A stretch of DNA of 64,000 nucleotides, taken from the NCBI GenBank assembly GCA_002284895.1, contig CP015605.1, forward strand, positions 1,178,001 to 1,242,000, read 5' to 3'. Shown piece after piece: positions 1 to 7,358 of the stretch; within the stretch, counting starts at the first letter, position 1, and every line of letters starts with the position of its first letter. The translations under genes and the position numbers were made by a program. Source of the DNA: Actinobacteria bacterium IMCC19121 (GTDB lineage: Bacteria; Actinomycetota; Actinomycetes; Nanopelagicales; Nanopelagicaceae). Below the pieces are notes generated by a model, which saw only the letters and a program-made list of their open reading frames with translations, did not search any database and was not told the DNA's origin.

Positions 1-240
1 TTTTTTGCCAGCTAGAGAGCTAAAACCAACAACCAGAAAAGATAGAACTGTTCCAATAATGGCGGCCACAGTTGCCTGCCTAAATGAGATTCCAAAACCT
101 AAGAAGAATGCACCGTAAGAGAGAGCTAGGAGTGAAACATTAGCTCCGCACCATGGCCAAAAGAGGGATCTAGCTGAACCTTTACGCTCTGACTCTTGAA
201 TCAGGTTGGGACCGTTGAGTTCTAATTCAAAAATTGGCAT
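1..240 (-). CDS. NCS1-family nucleobase permease, N-terminal fragment
   Basis: The first 80 codons of a minus-strand gene run off the left edge of the window. The ATG is at 238-240 and the frame is open to base 1. The translated start contains a short cytosolic segment, then the motif FWPWCGANVS at residues 27-36, then two hydrophobic segments at about 33-52 and 57-74. This is the typical beginning of purine/cytosine permeases of the nucleobase:cation symporter-1 family, which import cytosine, allantoin, hydantoin or thiamine precursors; the substrate cannot be told from this piece. It starts 9 bases after the CopC-like gene stops, so the two are probably co-transcribed. A second, unrelated nucleobase carrier (NCS2 type) lies about 5 kb away. 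Confidence 0.75.
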   Translation of the reverse strand, partial: MPIFELELNGPNLIQESERKGSARSLFWPWCGANVSLLALSYGAFFLGFGISFRQATVAAIIGTVLSFLVVGFSSLAGKK

Positions 241-249
241 TACGAAAGT

Positions 250-768
250 CTACTTCTTGATGCGCCTAACTACAGCAAAAACAATGCCGATGATGAGCAG
301 TATTCCAACCCCATTAACAAGTAGGTTGCTTCCACTTTCTTCAGAGATTCCTGCTTCTGCCTCAGCGGCTTCTTCATCTTGAGCACTAGTAAGTGTTGGA
401 TTTTCACCTACTGTGAAACTGTAATCGCCCTCAACTGGGTGACCATCTTCTGACACTATTCGATAGTGCACTGAAACTAACCCAGTGATGTCAGTGAGCT
501 GAAGTCTTGTTGAAATCTTGTTTGCCTCAACAACTGATGTTGGAGATGAAATTACTTGACCCTGGTTGTCAGTAACTGTAATCAAATTGACTACGGCATT
601 ACCTATTGTTTGCAGCTTTCCATCAAATTCTATTGAAACTTCAGCAGGTGCTGTGAGCACTTTTGAATCTGCAGCCGGAGTTGCTTGGACCATTTCTCCG
701 TGAGCAAAAGCCGCTGTAGGAAAGACTAAAAGAGAGGCAATTGCAAGTACAAGAATTTTCTTAATCAT
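250..768 (-). CDS. CopC-domain copper-binding protein, membrane-anchored
   Basis: A 172-residue exported protein. Residues 1-22 form a signal peptide ending AAFA, and the mature chain would begin with His23 (HGEMVQATPA), as in CopC proteins whose N-terminal His helps bind copper. A CopC-type beta-sandwich follows (SVHYRIVSEDGHPVEGDYSF is typical of the C-terminal half, with the second conserved His). An acidic linker leads to one transmembrane helix at about 150-166 and a basic tail, so the domain sits on the outer face of the membrane. Copper handling is known for the family; no CopD domain is visible here. The gene has its own leaderless-type promoter, whose -10 hexamer overlaps the stop codon of the upstream SDR gene. 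Confidence 0.85.
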   Translation of the reverse strand: MIKKILVLAIASLLVFPTAAFAHGEMVQATPAADSKVLTAPAEVSIEFDGKLQTIGNAVVNLITVTDNQGQVISSPTSVVEANKISTRLQLTDITGLVSVHYRIVSEDGHPVEGDYSFTVGENPTLTSAQDEEAAEAEAGISEESGSNLLVNGVGILLIIGIVFAVVRRIKK

Positions 769-774
769 TGAGCC

Positions 775-780
775 ATCTTA
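775..780 (-). promoter_or_regulatory. -10 hexamer, leaderless promoter of the CopC gene
   Basis: TAAGAT lies 6 bases before the ATG at 768 on the minus strand, with no Shine-Dalgarno sequence between. It overlaps the stop codon of the SDR gene. The surrounding 17 bases nearly repeat the promoter of the enoyl-CoA hydratase gene. Confidence 0.6.
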
Positions 781-1608
781 GTCAAGAAAGAAGTCGAGAA
801 GGAAATCCTTTGTTCCTGGAGTCACAGAGTACTTTTCCAGATCTGTAATTCCTTCAGTTGCGAGGACTTCATCATCTACAAAGAAATTACCTGTGCACTC
901 TGTTGCTTTGCGATTAAAGATCGCATATGCAGCATCCGCCAAGATCTCAGGTGTGCGTCCAGCGCTTGCATCGATTCCTGGAATCATCTGAAGAGCAGCA
1001 GTATCGATAACAGTTCGTGGCCACAAGGCATTTACCGCAATACCATCACGCTTGAACTCTTCAGCCATTCCCAATACACACATACTCATGCCGTATTTGG
1101 CCATTGTGTAAGCAACGTGGTTTTTAAACCACACAGGCTTCATTGATAGCGGTGGTGACAAGTTTAAAATATGAGGATTACGACCATCGGCAGCTGATTT
1201 GCGAAGATGTGGCAAAGCAGCCTGAGAAGTTAGAAAAGTACCGCGCACGTTCACATCAAACATCAGATCAAATCGCTTAGCCGGTGTTGCATCTGTGCGA
1301 GTCAAATTAATAGCACTGGCATTATTGACCAGAATATCAATTCCACCAAAGGCCTCTGCTGCTTGATTAACTGCGGCCTCAATCTGGAGTTCATCTCGAA
1401 GATCGCATTGAATAGCAAGGGCTTTTCCACCTGCGGCTTCAATTTCAGCTGCTGCTGTGTGAATAGTTCCAGGAAGTTTTGGATTAGGGTCTGAGGTTTT
1501 TGCCGCAATAGCAACAGATGCACCATCGGCCGCGGCGCGAAGTGCAATTGCTAATCCAATACCGCGAGATCCTCCCGTTATGAATATGCGCTTTCCTGCA
1601 AGTGTCAT
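778..1608 (-). CDS. short-chain dehydrogenase/reductase, HSDL2-like
   Basis: A 276-residue NAD(P)-dependent oxidoreductase. The cofactor loop TGGSRGIG is at residues 11-18, the NNAS motif at 95-98, and the catalytic Ser151, Tyr167 and Lys171 (YxxxK) are all present. The segment around LNLSPPLSMKPVWFK is characteristic of the HSDL2-like SDR subgroup, which lacks a well-defined substrate but is often tied to fatty-acid metabolism. The ATG overlaps the TGA of the enoyl-CoA hydratase gene by four bases (ATGA), so the two are translationally coupled and probably act on related acyl substrates. The specific substrate is unknown. Confidence 0.88.
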   Translation of the reverse strand: MTLAGKRIFITGGSRGIGLAIALRAAADGASVAIAAKTSDPNPKLPGTIHTAAAEIEAAGGKALAIQCDLRDELQIEAAVNQAAEAFGGIDILVNNASAINLTRTDATPAKRFDLMFDVNVRGTFLTSQAALPHLRKSAADGRNPHILNLSPPLSMKPVWFKNHVAYTMAKYGMSMCVLGMAEEFKRDGIAVNALWPRTVIDTAALQMIPGIDASAGRTPEILADAAYAIFNRKATECTGNFFVDDEVLATEGITDLEKYSVTPGTKDFLLDFFLD

Positions 1609-2351
1609 GATTTCCCCTTCTTAGCCATAAACTTCATAAACGCTTCCATCGCTTCATCTGATTGCAAAGCCATCGCAAAGATTTCAAACTCTGCCTTCAT
1701 TACTGCCGCCACTGATTCGTGGTTGCGAGCCTTGAGCAAAGCTTTAGTATTGATAATCGCTTGGGGTGGTTGCTCGGCGATGTGCTGGGCAATCTTTGTT
1801 GCACCGGCCAATGCATCTGAGTCAATTTCGGCGATCAGAGCCATTTCAAGTGCTGCATCTGCGCCGAAGGATTCACCAGTAAAGAAAATCTTGGCAGCTC
1901 TTTGATATCCCACTAGTGCAGGAAAGAGGAAACTTGAACCAGCTTCAGGCACCAAACCTAAAGATGCAAAGGGCATAGAGAAGTTGGCAGAAGGAGATGC
2001 AACTACAACATCGCAATGCAAAAGCATCGTTGTGCCAACCCCAACTGCATTGCCTTTAACTGCAGCAATGAGTGGTTTAGGAAAGTTAAGTAACGCTGCT
2101 AAGAATTGGGCAACCTCTGATGAATCACTTGTGGGTGGATTATCCATAAAATCGGCGATGTCATTTCCTGCTGTGAAATGATCACCTTCACTTGTGAGGA
2201 TCACTGCGCGAATACCAAAGTCCCCCGCTGCATCATTGAGACCTTTAGCTAAGCCGGCATACATCGCCCGCGTCAGGGCGTTCATCTTTGCGGGCCTATT
2301 GAAGGACAGAGTCAGGATTGAGCCTGACTGTGTGGCCAAAATTTCACTCAT
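1605..2351 (-). CDS. enoyl-CoA hydratase/isomerase family protein
   Basis: A 248-residue crotonase-fold protein. The oxyanion-hole segments are recognisable at HFTAGNDIADF (about 58-68) and GNAVGVGTTM (about 100-109), and a candidate catalytic Glu136 sits in LVPEAGSS. A second catalytic Glu of true hydratases is not obvious, so isomerase or another crotonase activity is possible. It is the first gene of a two-gene operon with the SDR. The start is supported by a TANNNT hexamer 6 bases upstream and no ribosome-binding site. Confidence 0.85.
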   Translation of the reverse strand: MSEILATQSGSILTLSFNRPAKMNALTRAMYAGLAKGLNDAAGDFGIRAVILTSEGDHFTAGNDIADFMDNPPTSDSSEVAQFLAALLNFPKPLIAAVKGNAVGVGTTMLLHCDVVVASPSANFSMPFASLGLVPEAGSSFLFPALVGYQRAAKIFFTGESFGADAALEMALIAEIDSDALAGATKIAQHIAEQPPQAIINTKALLKARNHESVAAVMKAEFEIFAMALQSDEAMEAFMKFMAKKGKS

Positions 2352-2357
2352 TGGCCC

Positions 2358-2363
2358 ATCTTA
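2358..2363 (-). promoter_or_regulatory. -10 hexamer, leaderless promoter of the ECH-SDR operon
   Basis: TAAGAT, then 6 bases, then the ATG at 2351 on the minus strand. The sequence CTAAGATGGNNCAATGA is shared with the CopC promoter at 765-781. Confidence 0.6.
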
Positions 2364-2424
2364 GGGGTGATATTCCGATGAACAAAGGAGGACAATAGAG
2401 ACACCGCGGAGAGGTGGCTTTTAA

Positions 2425-2745
2425 ATGGCACGAGACATAACTATTGCAACACGAGAACTATCGCCTTTTGAGCAGTTAGTCCTTAATCTTTTGTGTGAGG
2501 GTAAATCTAACTCGGCTATCGCCAATGAAACTGCACATACTGAAAAAGTTATTGAAAATACTGTCAGCCGTAGTGCTCAAGTATTTGGAATTAAATCTGA
2601 TAGTGAAACAAATTTGCGTGTTTTACTGGCCCTAGCGTTTAGAGCCCATTATGGAGATAAAGCTTTTGATGATTTAAATGTGCCTTGTGCTCATCTGGAA
2701 GTTGGACCCGATGGCAAGGCGATGTGCAACCGTCACATTGATTAA
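2425..2745 (+). CDS. small LuxR-type helix-turn-helix protein
   Basis: A 106-residue protein. Residues about 10-60 resemble a LuxR/GerE DNA-binding domain (SPFEQLVLNLLCEGKSNSAI), with the usual pattern of a turn followed by a recognition helix. No receiver or ligand domain is present. The C-terminal part carries two cysteines (VPCAH and AMCNRH) that could bind metal or respond to redox state; this is inference. Translation probably uses AGGTGG, 7 bases before the ATG. It is divergent from the ECH-SDR operon, with 73 bases between, and monocistronic. Target genes are unknown. Confidence 0.65.
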   Translation: MARDITIATRELSPFEQLVLNLLCEGKSNSAIANETAHTEKVIENTVSRSAQVFGIKSDSETNLRVLLALAFRAHYGDKAFDDLNVPCAHLEVGPDGKAMCNRHID

Positions 2746-2907
2746 TAGCTGTCTGCTCAATCACATGTACTGAGGGCTACCCCTCCCCAACTCTGTTTTC
2801 ATTTTCATCGAGTGGTGACCCTCGCACTTTTTAACTTCCACGCATAGACACAAGAGTTAACTATGTAATGCATCAATACATACGGTGCCTAAAAGGGAGA
2901 GTACATA
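2746..2907 (+). other. spacer with weak hairpin and TATGTA-N9-TACATA dyad
   Basis: No gene is seen here. A short stem (CGAG and CTCG around 2808-2823) followed by CACTTTTT could be a weak terminator for the LuxR-like gene. At 2862-2882 the perfect inverted repeat TATGTA-N9-TACATA lies 10 bases upstream of the AAGGGAGAG ribosome-binding site of the next gene. That position suits an operator or part of the promoter. Confidence 0.35.
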
Positions 2908-3486
2908 ATGAAACGTAGAACTTTTGACAAGCTAGTTTCCTTAGTTGGCTTGGGCTTAGCAGCACTACTTTTAATCTTCGCCGGTCTTCTTAACTTCGGT
3001 GCAGCATTTGCTAATGATTCAGTGCAAACACAGTTAGCAAATCAAAATATCGCCTTCCCAGAAGAGGGCGGCCTACCAAGTGAGACTGCAGATCAACTGA
3101 AAAAATGGGCTGGTAAGCAAGTAACTACTGGAGAGATGGCTCGTGATTATTCAGATTTATTTATTTTGGAGCACATGAACTCTGCAGCCAATGCAGTGTT
3201 AGGAAAGCCAGCTACATATTCTGAGGTCTCAGCTGCCTACATGAGCGCTCAACGAGATGGTGTAACAACACCTGAACAACTACAAAAGATTGCTGACTTG
3301 AAAGAGACTTTGTTCCAAGGAAACACATTGCGCGGAATGCTTCTTGAAGCATTTGCTTTTGGAACTATGGGTGTCATTGCAGGGTATGCAGCTATTGCCG
3401 CTCTAGCCGGTGGAGTTTTATTCCTCTTGCTAGGTATCGCCGGGTTAATGCACATTCGTCGCACTCCTGAGGATGCGACGATTTAA
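2908..3486 (+). CDS. membrane protein of unknown function, two TM helices
   Basis: A 192-residue protein that I do not recognise. A first hydrophobic helix (about 10-33) could be a signal anchor. It is followed by about 115 polar residues, probably outside the cell, that mention no catalytic motif. A glycine- and alanine-rich hydrophobic stretch at about 152-182 ends in a short basic tail (HIRRTPEDATI). The layout, with both ends in the membrane and a soluble loop between, suggests an anchored sensor or structural protein. A good ribosome-binding site (AGGGAG) precedes the ATG, and a strong terminator follows, so it is a single-gene unit. Confidence that it is a real gene is high. Confidence 0.8.
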   Translation: MKRRTFDKLVSLVGLGLAALLLIFAGLLNFGAAFANDSVQTQLANQNIAFPEEGGLPSETADQLKKWAGKQVTTGEMARDYSDLFILEHMNSAANAVLGKPATYSEVSAAYMSAQRDGVTTPEQLQKIADLKETLFQGNTLRGMLLEAFAFGTMGVIAGYAAIAALAGGVLFLLLGIAGLMHIRRTPEDATI

Positions 3487-3511
3487 CCCTCAACTCTCCG
3501 TGAGGGGTTAG

Positions 3512-3545
3512 AAAAGGCCCCCTGGTTAATACCGGGGGGCCTTTT
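3512..3545. terminator. strong bidirectional Rho-independent terminator
   Basis: An 11-bp stem AAAAGGCCCCC / GGGGGCCTTTT with T-rich flanks on both strands sits between two convergent genes, so it can stop both transcripts. Confidence 0.9.
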
Positions 3546-3565
3546 CGTTCCTACTTCTTTTTTTT

Positions 3566-4663
3566 TTAGCGCTCAATCTTTCCATTGATGAAATCTTCAG
3601 TTTTCACATGTGCCTGCTCATCTGTGTATTGAGTAGGAGGTGTCTTCATGAAGTAGCTAGACGGTGAAAGCAGGGCTCCACCAATCTTGCGATCAAGGCC
3701 GATCTTGGCGCAACGTAGTGCATCGATGATCACACCAGCAGAGTTAGGTGAATCCCATACTTCCAACTTGTATTCCAAGTTAAGAGGAACATCGCCAAAA
3801 GCGCGGCCTTCGAGGCGAACGTAGGCCCACTTGCGATCATCTAGCCATGGAATGTAGTCAGAAGGTCCGATGTGGACATTCTTCTCACCCAAGTCATGCT
3901 CTAACTGTGATGTTACAGAGTTAGTCTTTGAAATCTTCTTGGATTCAAGGCGATCACGCTCGAGCATGTTCTTGAAATCCATATTTCCACCAACGTTTAA
4001 TTGGTAGGTGCGATCGAGGTGAACACCGCGATCTTGGAACAACTTAGCCATGATGCGGTGAGTAATTGTTGCTCCCACCTGGCTCTTGATGTCATCTCCC
4101 ACGATTGGAAGACCTGCATCAGCAAACTTCTTTTCCCATACTGGATCTGATGCAATGAAGACTGGAAGTGCGTTAACGAAAGCACATCCAGCATCAATTG
4201 CGCACTGTGCATAGTACTTAGCAGCAATTTCTGATCCCACTGGTAAGTAGCAGATCAATACATCTACTTGTTCTTCCTTTAATACTGCAACGACGTCCAC
4301 AGCTGGGGCATCGGATTCTTTGATTGTTTCGCGGTAGTACTTTCCAAGACCATCATTTGTTACACCGCGTAGAACTGGAACACCAGTCTTTGCTACGTCA
4401 GTGAACTTGATGGTGTTGTTCTCGCTGGCCCAAATGGCATCAGCTAGATCTAGACCGACCTTCTTTGCATCAACGTCAAAGGCTGCAACGAACTTCACGT
4501 TCGAAATGTGATACGCCCCAACTGTTGCATGCATAAGACCTGGGATCTCTTGATCAAGGGCAGCGTCCTTGTAATAGGTAACGCCTTGAACTAAAGAGTT
4601 AGCACAGTTTCCTACGCCAACGATTGCAACACGGATGTCGCCTTTACCGGTTGTTATGTTCAC
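3566..4663 (-). CDS. ino1: inositol-3-phosphate synthase
   Basis: A 365-residue protein that converts glucose 6-phosphate to 1L-myo-inositol 3-phosphate using NAD, feeding phosphatidylinositol and PI-mannosides or mycothiol in Actinobacteria. The NAD-binding motif [12 protein letters not shown] lies near residues 12-23, and the short actinobacterial/archaeal form of the enzyme is about this length. The C-terminal third includes the conserved [13 protein letters not shown] segment. The start is GTG with AGAGGA six bases upstream. It follows the PadR gene with almost no gap. The same PadR-ino1 pairing is known in mycobacteria, so the regulator probably controls this gene. Confidence 0.95.
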   Translation of the reverse strand: MNITTGKGDIRVAIVGVGNCANSLVQGVTYYKDAALDQEIPGLMHATVGAYHISNVKFVAAFDVDAKKVGLDLADAIWASENNTIKFTDVAKTGVPVLRGVTNDGLGKYYRETIKESDAPAVDVVAVLKEEQVDVLICYLPVGSEIAAKYYAQCAIDAGCAFVNALPVFIASDPVWEKKFADAGLPIVGDDIKSQVGATITHRIMAKLFQDRGVHLDRTYQLNVGGNMDFKNMLERDRLESKKISKTNSVTSQLEHDLGEKNVHIGPSDYIPWLDDRKWAYVRLEGRAFGDVPLNLEYKLEVWDSPNSAGVIIDALRCAKIGLDRKIGGALLSPSSYFMKTPPTQYTDEQAHVKTEDFINGKIER

Positions 4664-4664
4664 T

Positions 4665-5195
4665 CTATTTCCTCTCGGTTTTGATCATTTTTTCCAGCCA
4701 AGCAATCTCTCGATCAGCTGAGTCCAGTGAGTGACGTCGCCACTCCTCTAGATATTTATCGATTCCAATCGGTGACTTCTCGAGTTCACCGCGCAGAATC
4801 TCTGCTTTCTCCTTAAGGCGACGATGGCGTCCCTCAAGAATTCTTACTCTGTTCTTTGAAGATGTTGGGGAAAAAAATGCAAAGCGGATTTCAAATCCTT
4901 CGTCTTCCCAAGTTTCAGGACTAACGGTCTCTGTCAGGCTCTCAAAGCGAGCTTGACCTTTATCTGTAATGTCATAAACGATCCGCGAGCGCCGAGATGG
5001 AGAATCCACCACGCTCTCTTCAATAAGGCCCGCTTCCAACATTCTGCGAAGCTGTGGGTAGAGAACTGAAAATGAGAGTGCGCGAAATGGTCCAAAGATG
5101 GTGCCCATGCGCTTTCGAAGTTCGTATCCATGTAGCGGGGTCTGGGATAAAAGGCCAAGGAGAGCGAACTCAAGTGATTCACTGCGTGAGCGCAT
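4665..5195 (-). CDS. PadR-family transcriptional regulator
   Basis: A 176-residue regulator. The N-terminal winged helix-turn-helix covers about residues 8-85 ([21 protein letters not shown]), and a helical C-terminal dimerisation domain with acidic/basic heptads covers about 95-176. PadR proteins repress genes in response to small molecules or drugs; the ligand is not known here. It is first in an operon with ino1, with a Shine-Dalgarno sequence (GGGAGG) ahead of the ATG. A dyad at 5223-5241 upstream of its start is a candidate site for autoregulation. Confidence 0.9.
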   Translation of the reverse strand: MRSRSESLEFALLGLLSQTPLHGYELRKRMGTIFGPFRALSFSVLYPQLRRMLEAGLIEESVVDSPSRRSRIVYDITDKGQARFESLTETVSPETWEDEGFEIRFAFFSPTSSKNRVRILEGRHRRLKEKAEILRGELEKSPIGIDKYLEEWRRHSLDSADREIAWLEKMIKTERK

Positions 5196-5222
5196 CGCTT
5201 ACTCCCTCCCACCTATCGGTCT

Positions 5223-5241
5223 ATGTATCTATTCGATATAT
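5223..5241. promoter_or_regulatory. candidate PadR operator (ATGTATC-N5-GATATAT)
   Basis: An imperfect inverted repeat, matching at 6 of 7 positions per arm, lies 28 bases upstream of the PadR start. Its AT-rich dyad form fits a winged-helix operator. Assignment to PadR is inference from position only. Confidence 0.35.
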
Positions 5242-5285
5242 CCAGACGTAATCTATTGGGATAGGTCGGCAGGCGCAACTTCCAA

Positions 5286-5306
5286 CACGCTCACGCTCAC
5301 GCTCAC
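5286..5306 (+). repeat. tandem CACGCT hexamers (3.5 copies)
   Basis: Three and a half perfect direct copies of CACGCT lie between the PadR gene and the uracil permease leader. The six-base period is too short for a CRISPR. It may be slippage or a small protein-binding array. Confidence 0.5.
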
Positions 5307-5318
5307 ATTTCAACCCCG

Positions 5319-5420
5319 CTCAGGGTGTGGCGTACGCCTGAGTACCCAGGGCCTCGGTTCTACCCTTTTAACTAGTGCCAGCTACCTCTTGTGGCTGGCT
5401 ACTCAGGAGATCTGAAAGGA
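5319..5420 (+). promoter_or_regulatory. structured leader of the uracil/xanthine permease, possible riboswitch
   Basis: CCTGAGTA at 5337-5344 pairs perfectly with TACTCAGG at 5400-5407, closing a domain. Inside it lies a 9-bp hairpin (5377-5385 with 5391-5399, loop CTCTT) that abuts the closing stem, plus a possible 4-bp hairpin (5348-5351 with 5363-5366). An upstream copy of CTCAGG at 5319-5324 can compete for CCTGAG. The Shine-Dalgarno GAAAGGA at 5414-5420 begins 7 bases after the closing stem. I could not match it to a known riboswitch class. Confidence 0.5.
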
Positions 5421-5428
5421 CGTCAGCA

Positions 5429-6688
5429 ATGTCGCTACTCTCATGGAAACTTCATGGAAACGGTAAGACCCTGTCCCCGGGCGCAGTTGTTTCAACAGAT
5501 GAACGCCTCACATGGCCCCGCACAATCGGTGTGGGTTTACAACACATCGCCGCAATGTTTGGTGCCACCTTCCTCGTTCCAATCATTACTGGATTTCCCC
5601 CAACAACCACACTCTTCTTCTCAGGAATTGGCACTCTGCTATTTCTGGCTCTTACGCAAAACAAAGTTCCTAGCTATCTAGGTTCATCTTTTGCCTTTCT
5701 AGCACCCATCGCTGCAGCTAAAGCTGGCGGTGGAATGTCAACAGCCCTCGGAGGCGTAGTAGTCACAGGTCTGATCTTGGCTGCAGTTGGTCTGATCGTT
5801 CGCCAAGCCGGTATCGGTTGGATTAACTGGTTACTGCCTCCGGTAGTAACTGGAACCATCGTTATGGTCATTGGTTTGAACTTAGCCGGTGCTGCAAAAA
5901 ATAACTTTGTAGCTGGCCCAATAGTCGGTGTAATTACTTTGGCATCGATTGCTTTGATTTCAGCTGCATCTCGCGGCTTCCTTAACCGCATCAGCATCTT
6001 TGCTGGTCTAGTTATTGGTTACCTCGTTGCATACATCCAAGGTGATGTTAAGACTGATGGAATCAGTGCAGCTAAGTGGGTAGCAATGCCTTCATTTACA
6101 ACTCCAACATTTGATGGCAAGGCGATCGTCTTGTTCCTTCCTGTTGTGCTCGTATTGATTGCTGAAAACGTTGGACACGTTAAGGCAGTTGCAGCAATGA
6201 CTGGCAAGAACCTTGATGATCAAATGGGCACAGCCCTTATGGCAGATGGTCTTGCAACCACTTTGGCTGGTGCCGGTGGTGGTTCAGGAACAACTACTTA
6301 TGCTGAAAACATCGGTGTTATGGCCGCTACTCGCGTCTACTCAACTGCTGCATATTGGATCGCAGGTTTAGGTGCAGTCGGACTATCTCTTTCTCCTAAG
6401 TTTGGCGCAGTTCTAAGTGCCACACCTGTTGGGGCACTGGGTGGAGTTGGCGTTGCTTTATTCGGAATGATTGGCGTCCTTGGCGCTCGCATCTGGATTG
6501 AAGGCAAAGTTGATTTCTCTAACTCAACTAACTTGATCATCGCAGCATCTGCACTCATTATCGGTATCGCAGATATGTCATGGACTCGTGGAGATTACAC
6601 ATTCAACGGAATCATCAACGCAACATTGGTGGCTGTTGTTGGATATCGCATCATGAGCTCAATTGCTTCGGCAAGAGGTAATAACTAA
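5429..6688 (+). CDS. uraA: uracil/xanthine permease (NCS2 family)
   Basis: A 419-residue polytopic membrane protein of the nucleobase:cation symporter-2 family, importing uracil or xanthine with protons. It shows the conserved GLQHIAAMFGATFLVPI start (about residues 35-51), the loop ENVGHVKAV (about 248-256) carrying the substrate-binding Glu region, and the motif AENIGVMAATRVYS. I chose ATG 5429 because GAAAGGA lies 8 bases upstream. A GTG at 5375 in frame would add 18 residues, but its codons fall inside the leader hairpin. The stop codon overlaps the promoter of the LysE-type gene. Confidence 0.9.
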   Translation: MSLLSWKLHGNGKTLSPGAVVSTDERLTWPRTIGVGLQHIAAMFGATFLVPIITGFPPTTTLFFSGIGTLLFLALTQNKVPSYLGSSFAFLAPIAAAKAGGGMSTALGGVVVTGLILAAVGLIVRQAGIGWINWLLPPVVTGTIVMVIGLNLAGAAKNNFVAGPIVGVITLASIALISAASRGFLNRISIFAGLVIGYLVAYIQGDVKTDGISAAKWVAMPSFTTPTFDGKAIVLFLPVVLVLIAENVGHVKAVAAMTGKNLDDQMGTALMADGLATTLAGAGGGSGTTTYAENIGVMAATRVYSTAAYWIAGLGAVGLSLSPKFGAVLSATPVGALGGVGVALFGMIGVLGARIWIEGKVDFSNSTNLIIAASALIIGIADMSWTRGDYTFNGIINATLVAVVGYRIMSSIASARGNN

Positions 6689-6691
6689 TAT
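6686..6691 (+). promoter_or_regulatory. -10 hexamer, leaderless promoter of the LysE-type gene
   Basis: TAATAT, then 7 bases, then the ATG at 6699. It overlaps the uraA stop codon. Confidence 0.55.
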
Positions 6692-6698
6692 CTGACCT

Positions 6699-7343
6699 AT
6701 GATAATTCCTTCGCGGTTAGCTGAATACATCGTTGCCGCGATGATAATTATCTTGGCGCCTGGCCCGAGCGTTTTATTCGTAATCGCTCGGGCCATCGCC
6801 TGGGGTCGCAAAGTTGCAGTCTTCACCGTTGCAGGCAATGTCTCCGGTTCTTTTGTTTTATCAGTTTTTGTGGCCCTTGGTCTTGGTCCTATCTTGCAGA
6901 GATCAGATCTTGCATACACCGCAGTTCAATGGGGCGGTGGTCTCTATTTAATCTATTTGGGCATTGATGCCATTAAGCAACGCAAAGCACATGCAGCCGA
7001 TATGACCAATCAAGGAGATAGCTCTCCTACCTCACTTCGTTCTATGCGAGATGGTTTTTGGGTTGGGGCCCTTAATCCCAAAGCAATAGTTTTCTATGCA
7101 GCAGTTCTTCCTCAATTCATTGATCGCGAGAAAGGGCAGATCACTTCACAGTTGATTTTGCTCGGGGCAATCTTTTCAGCCCTGGCCTTCATCTCTGATG
7201 GAACGTGGGGATTACTAGCTGGCACGGCCCGCGCTTGGCTTGCTAATGACTCCAGCCGCTTGGAAAAACTACGCGCAACTGGAGGAAGCATCATGATCCT
7301 TCTAGGTCTTTCGGTTTTGTTCTTCGCAATTGTCAGTGGCTAG
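6699..7343 (+). CDS. LysE/RhtB-family amino-acid exporter
   Basis: A 214-residue membrane protein with the hallmark N-terminal motif ILAPGPSVLFV (about residues 18-28) and GxxxG-rich helices, followed by LNPKAIVFYAAVLPQF (about 124-139), both diagnostic of the LysE superfamily. Five or six transmembrane helices are expected. Members export amino acids such as lysine, threonine or homoserine lactones; the substrate cannot be predicted. It starts 10 bases after uraA ends, but a TAATAT hexamer gives it a separate promoter. Confidence 0.88.
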   Translation: MIIPSRLAEYIVAAMIIILAPGPSVLFVIARAIAWGRKVAVFTVAGNVSGSFVLSVFVALGLGPILQRSDLAYTAVQWGGGLYLIYLGIDAIKQRKAHAADMTNQGDSSPTSLRSMRDGFWVGALNPKAIVFYAAVLPQFIDREKGQITSQLILLGAIFSALAFISDGTWGLLAGTARAWLANDSSRLEKLRATGGSIMILLGLSVLFFAIVSG

Positions 7344-7358
7344 AGACAGAATAGGCAT

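Noticed and set aside
2378-2398. Six-codon leader reading frame MNKGGQ before the LuxR-like gene
   Set aside because: No signal of its own and no codon pattern suggesting attenuation; 21 bases is expected by chance.
5286-5306. CRISPR-like tandem repeats
   Set aside because: The unit is only six bases with no spacers, and no cas genes are near. The Cas4-like protein at 7.4 kb is not accompanied by other CRISPR genes.
5319-5420. Assignment of the uraA leader to a known class (SAM-IV, guanidine-I, ZTP, purine)
   Set aside because: None of the conserved core sequences of these classes that I remember is present; only general architecture is similar.
5375-5428. In-frame GTG at 5375 as the uraA start
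   Set aside because: The extra 18 residues have no transporter character and are encoded by the leader hairpin; the ATG at 5429 has a good ribosome-binding site.
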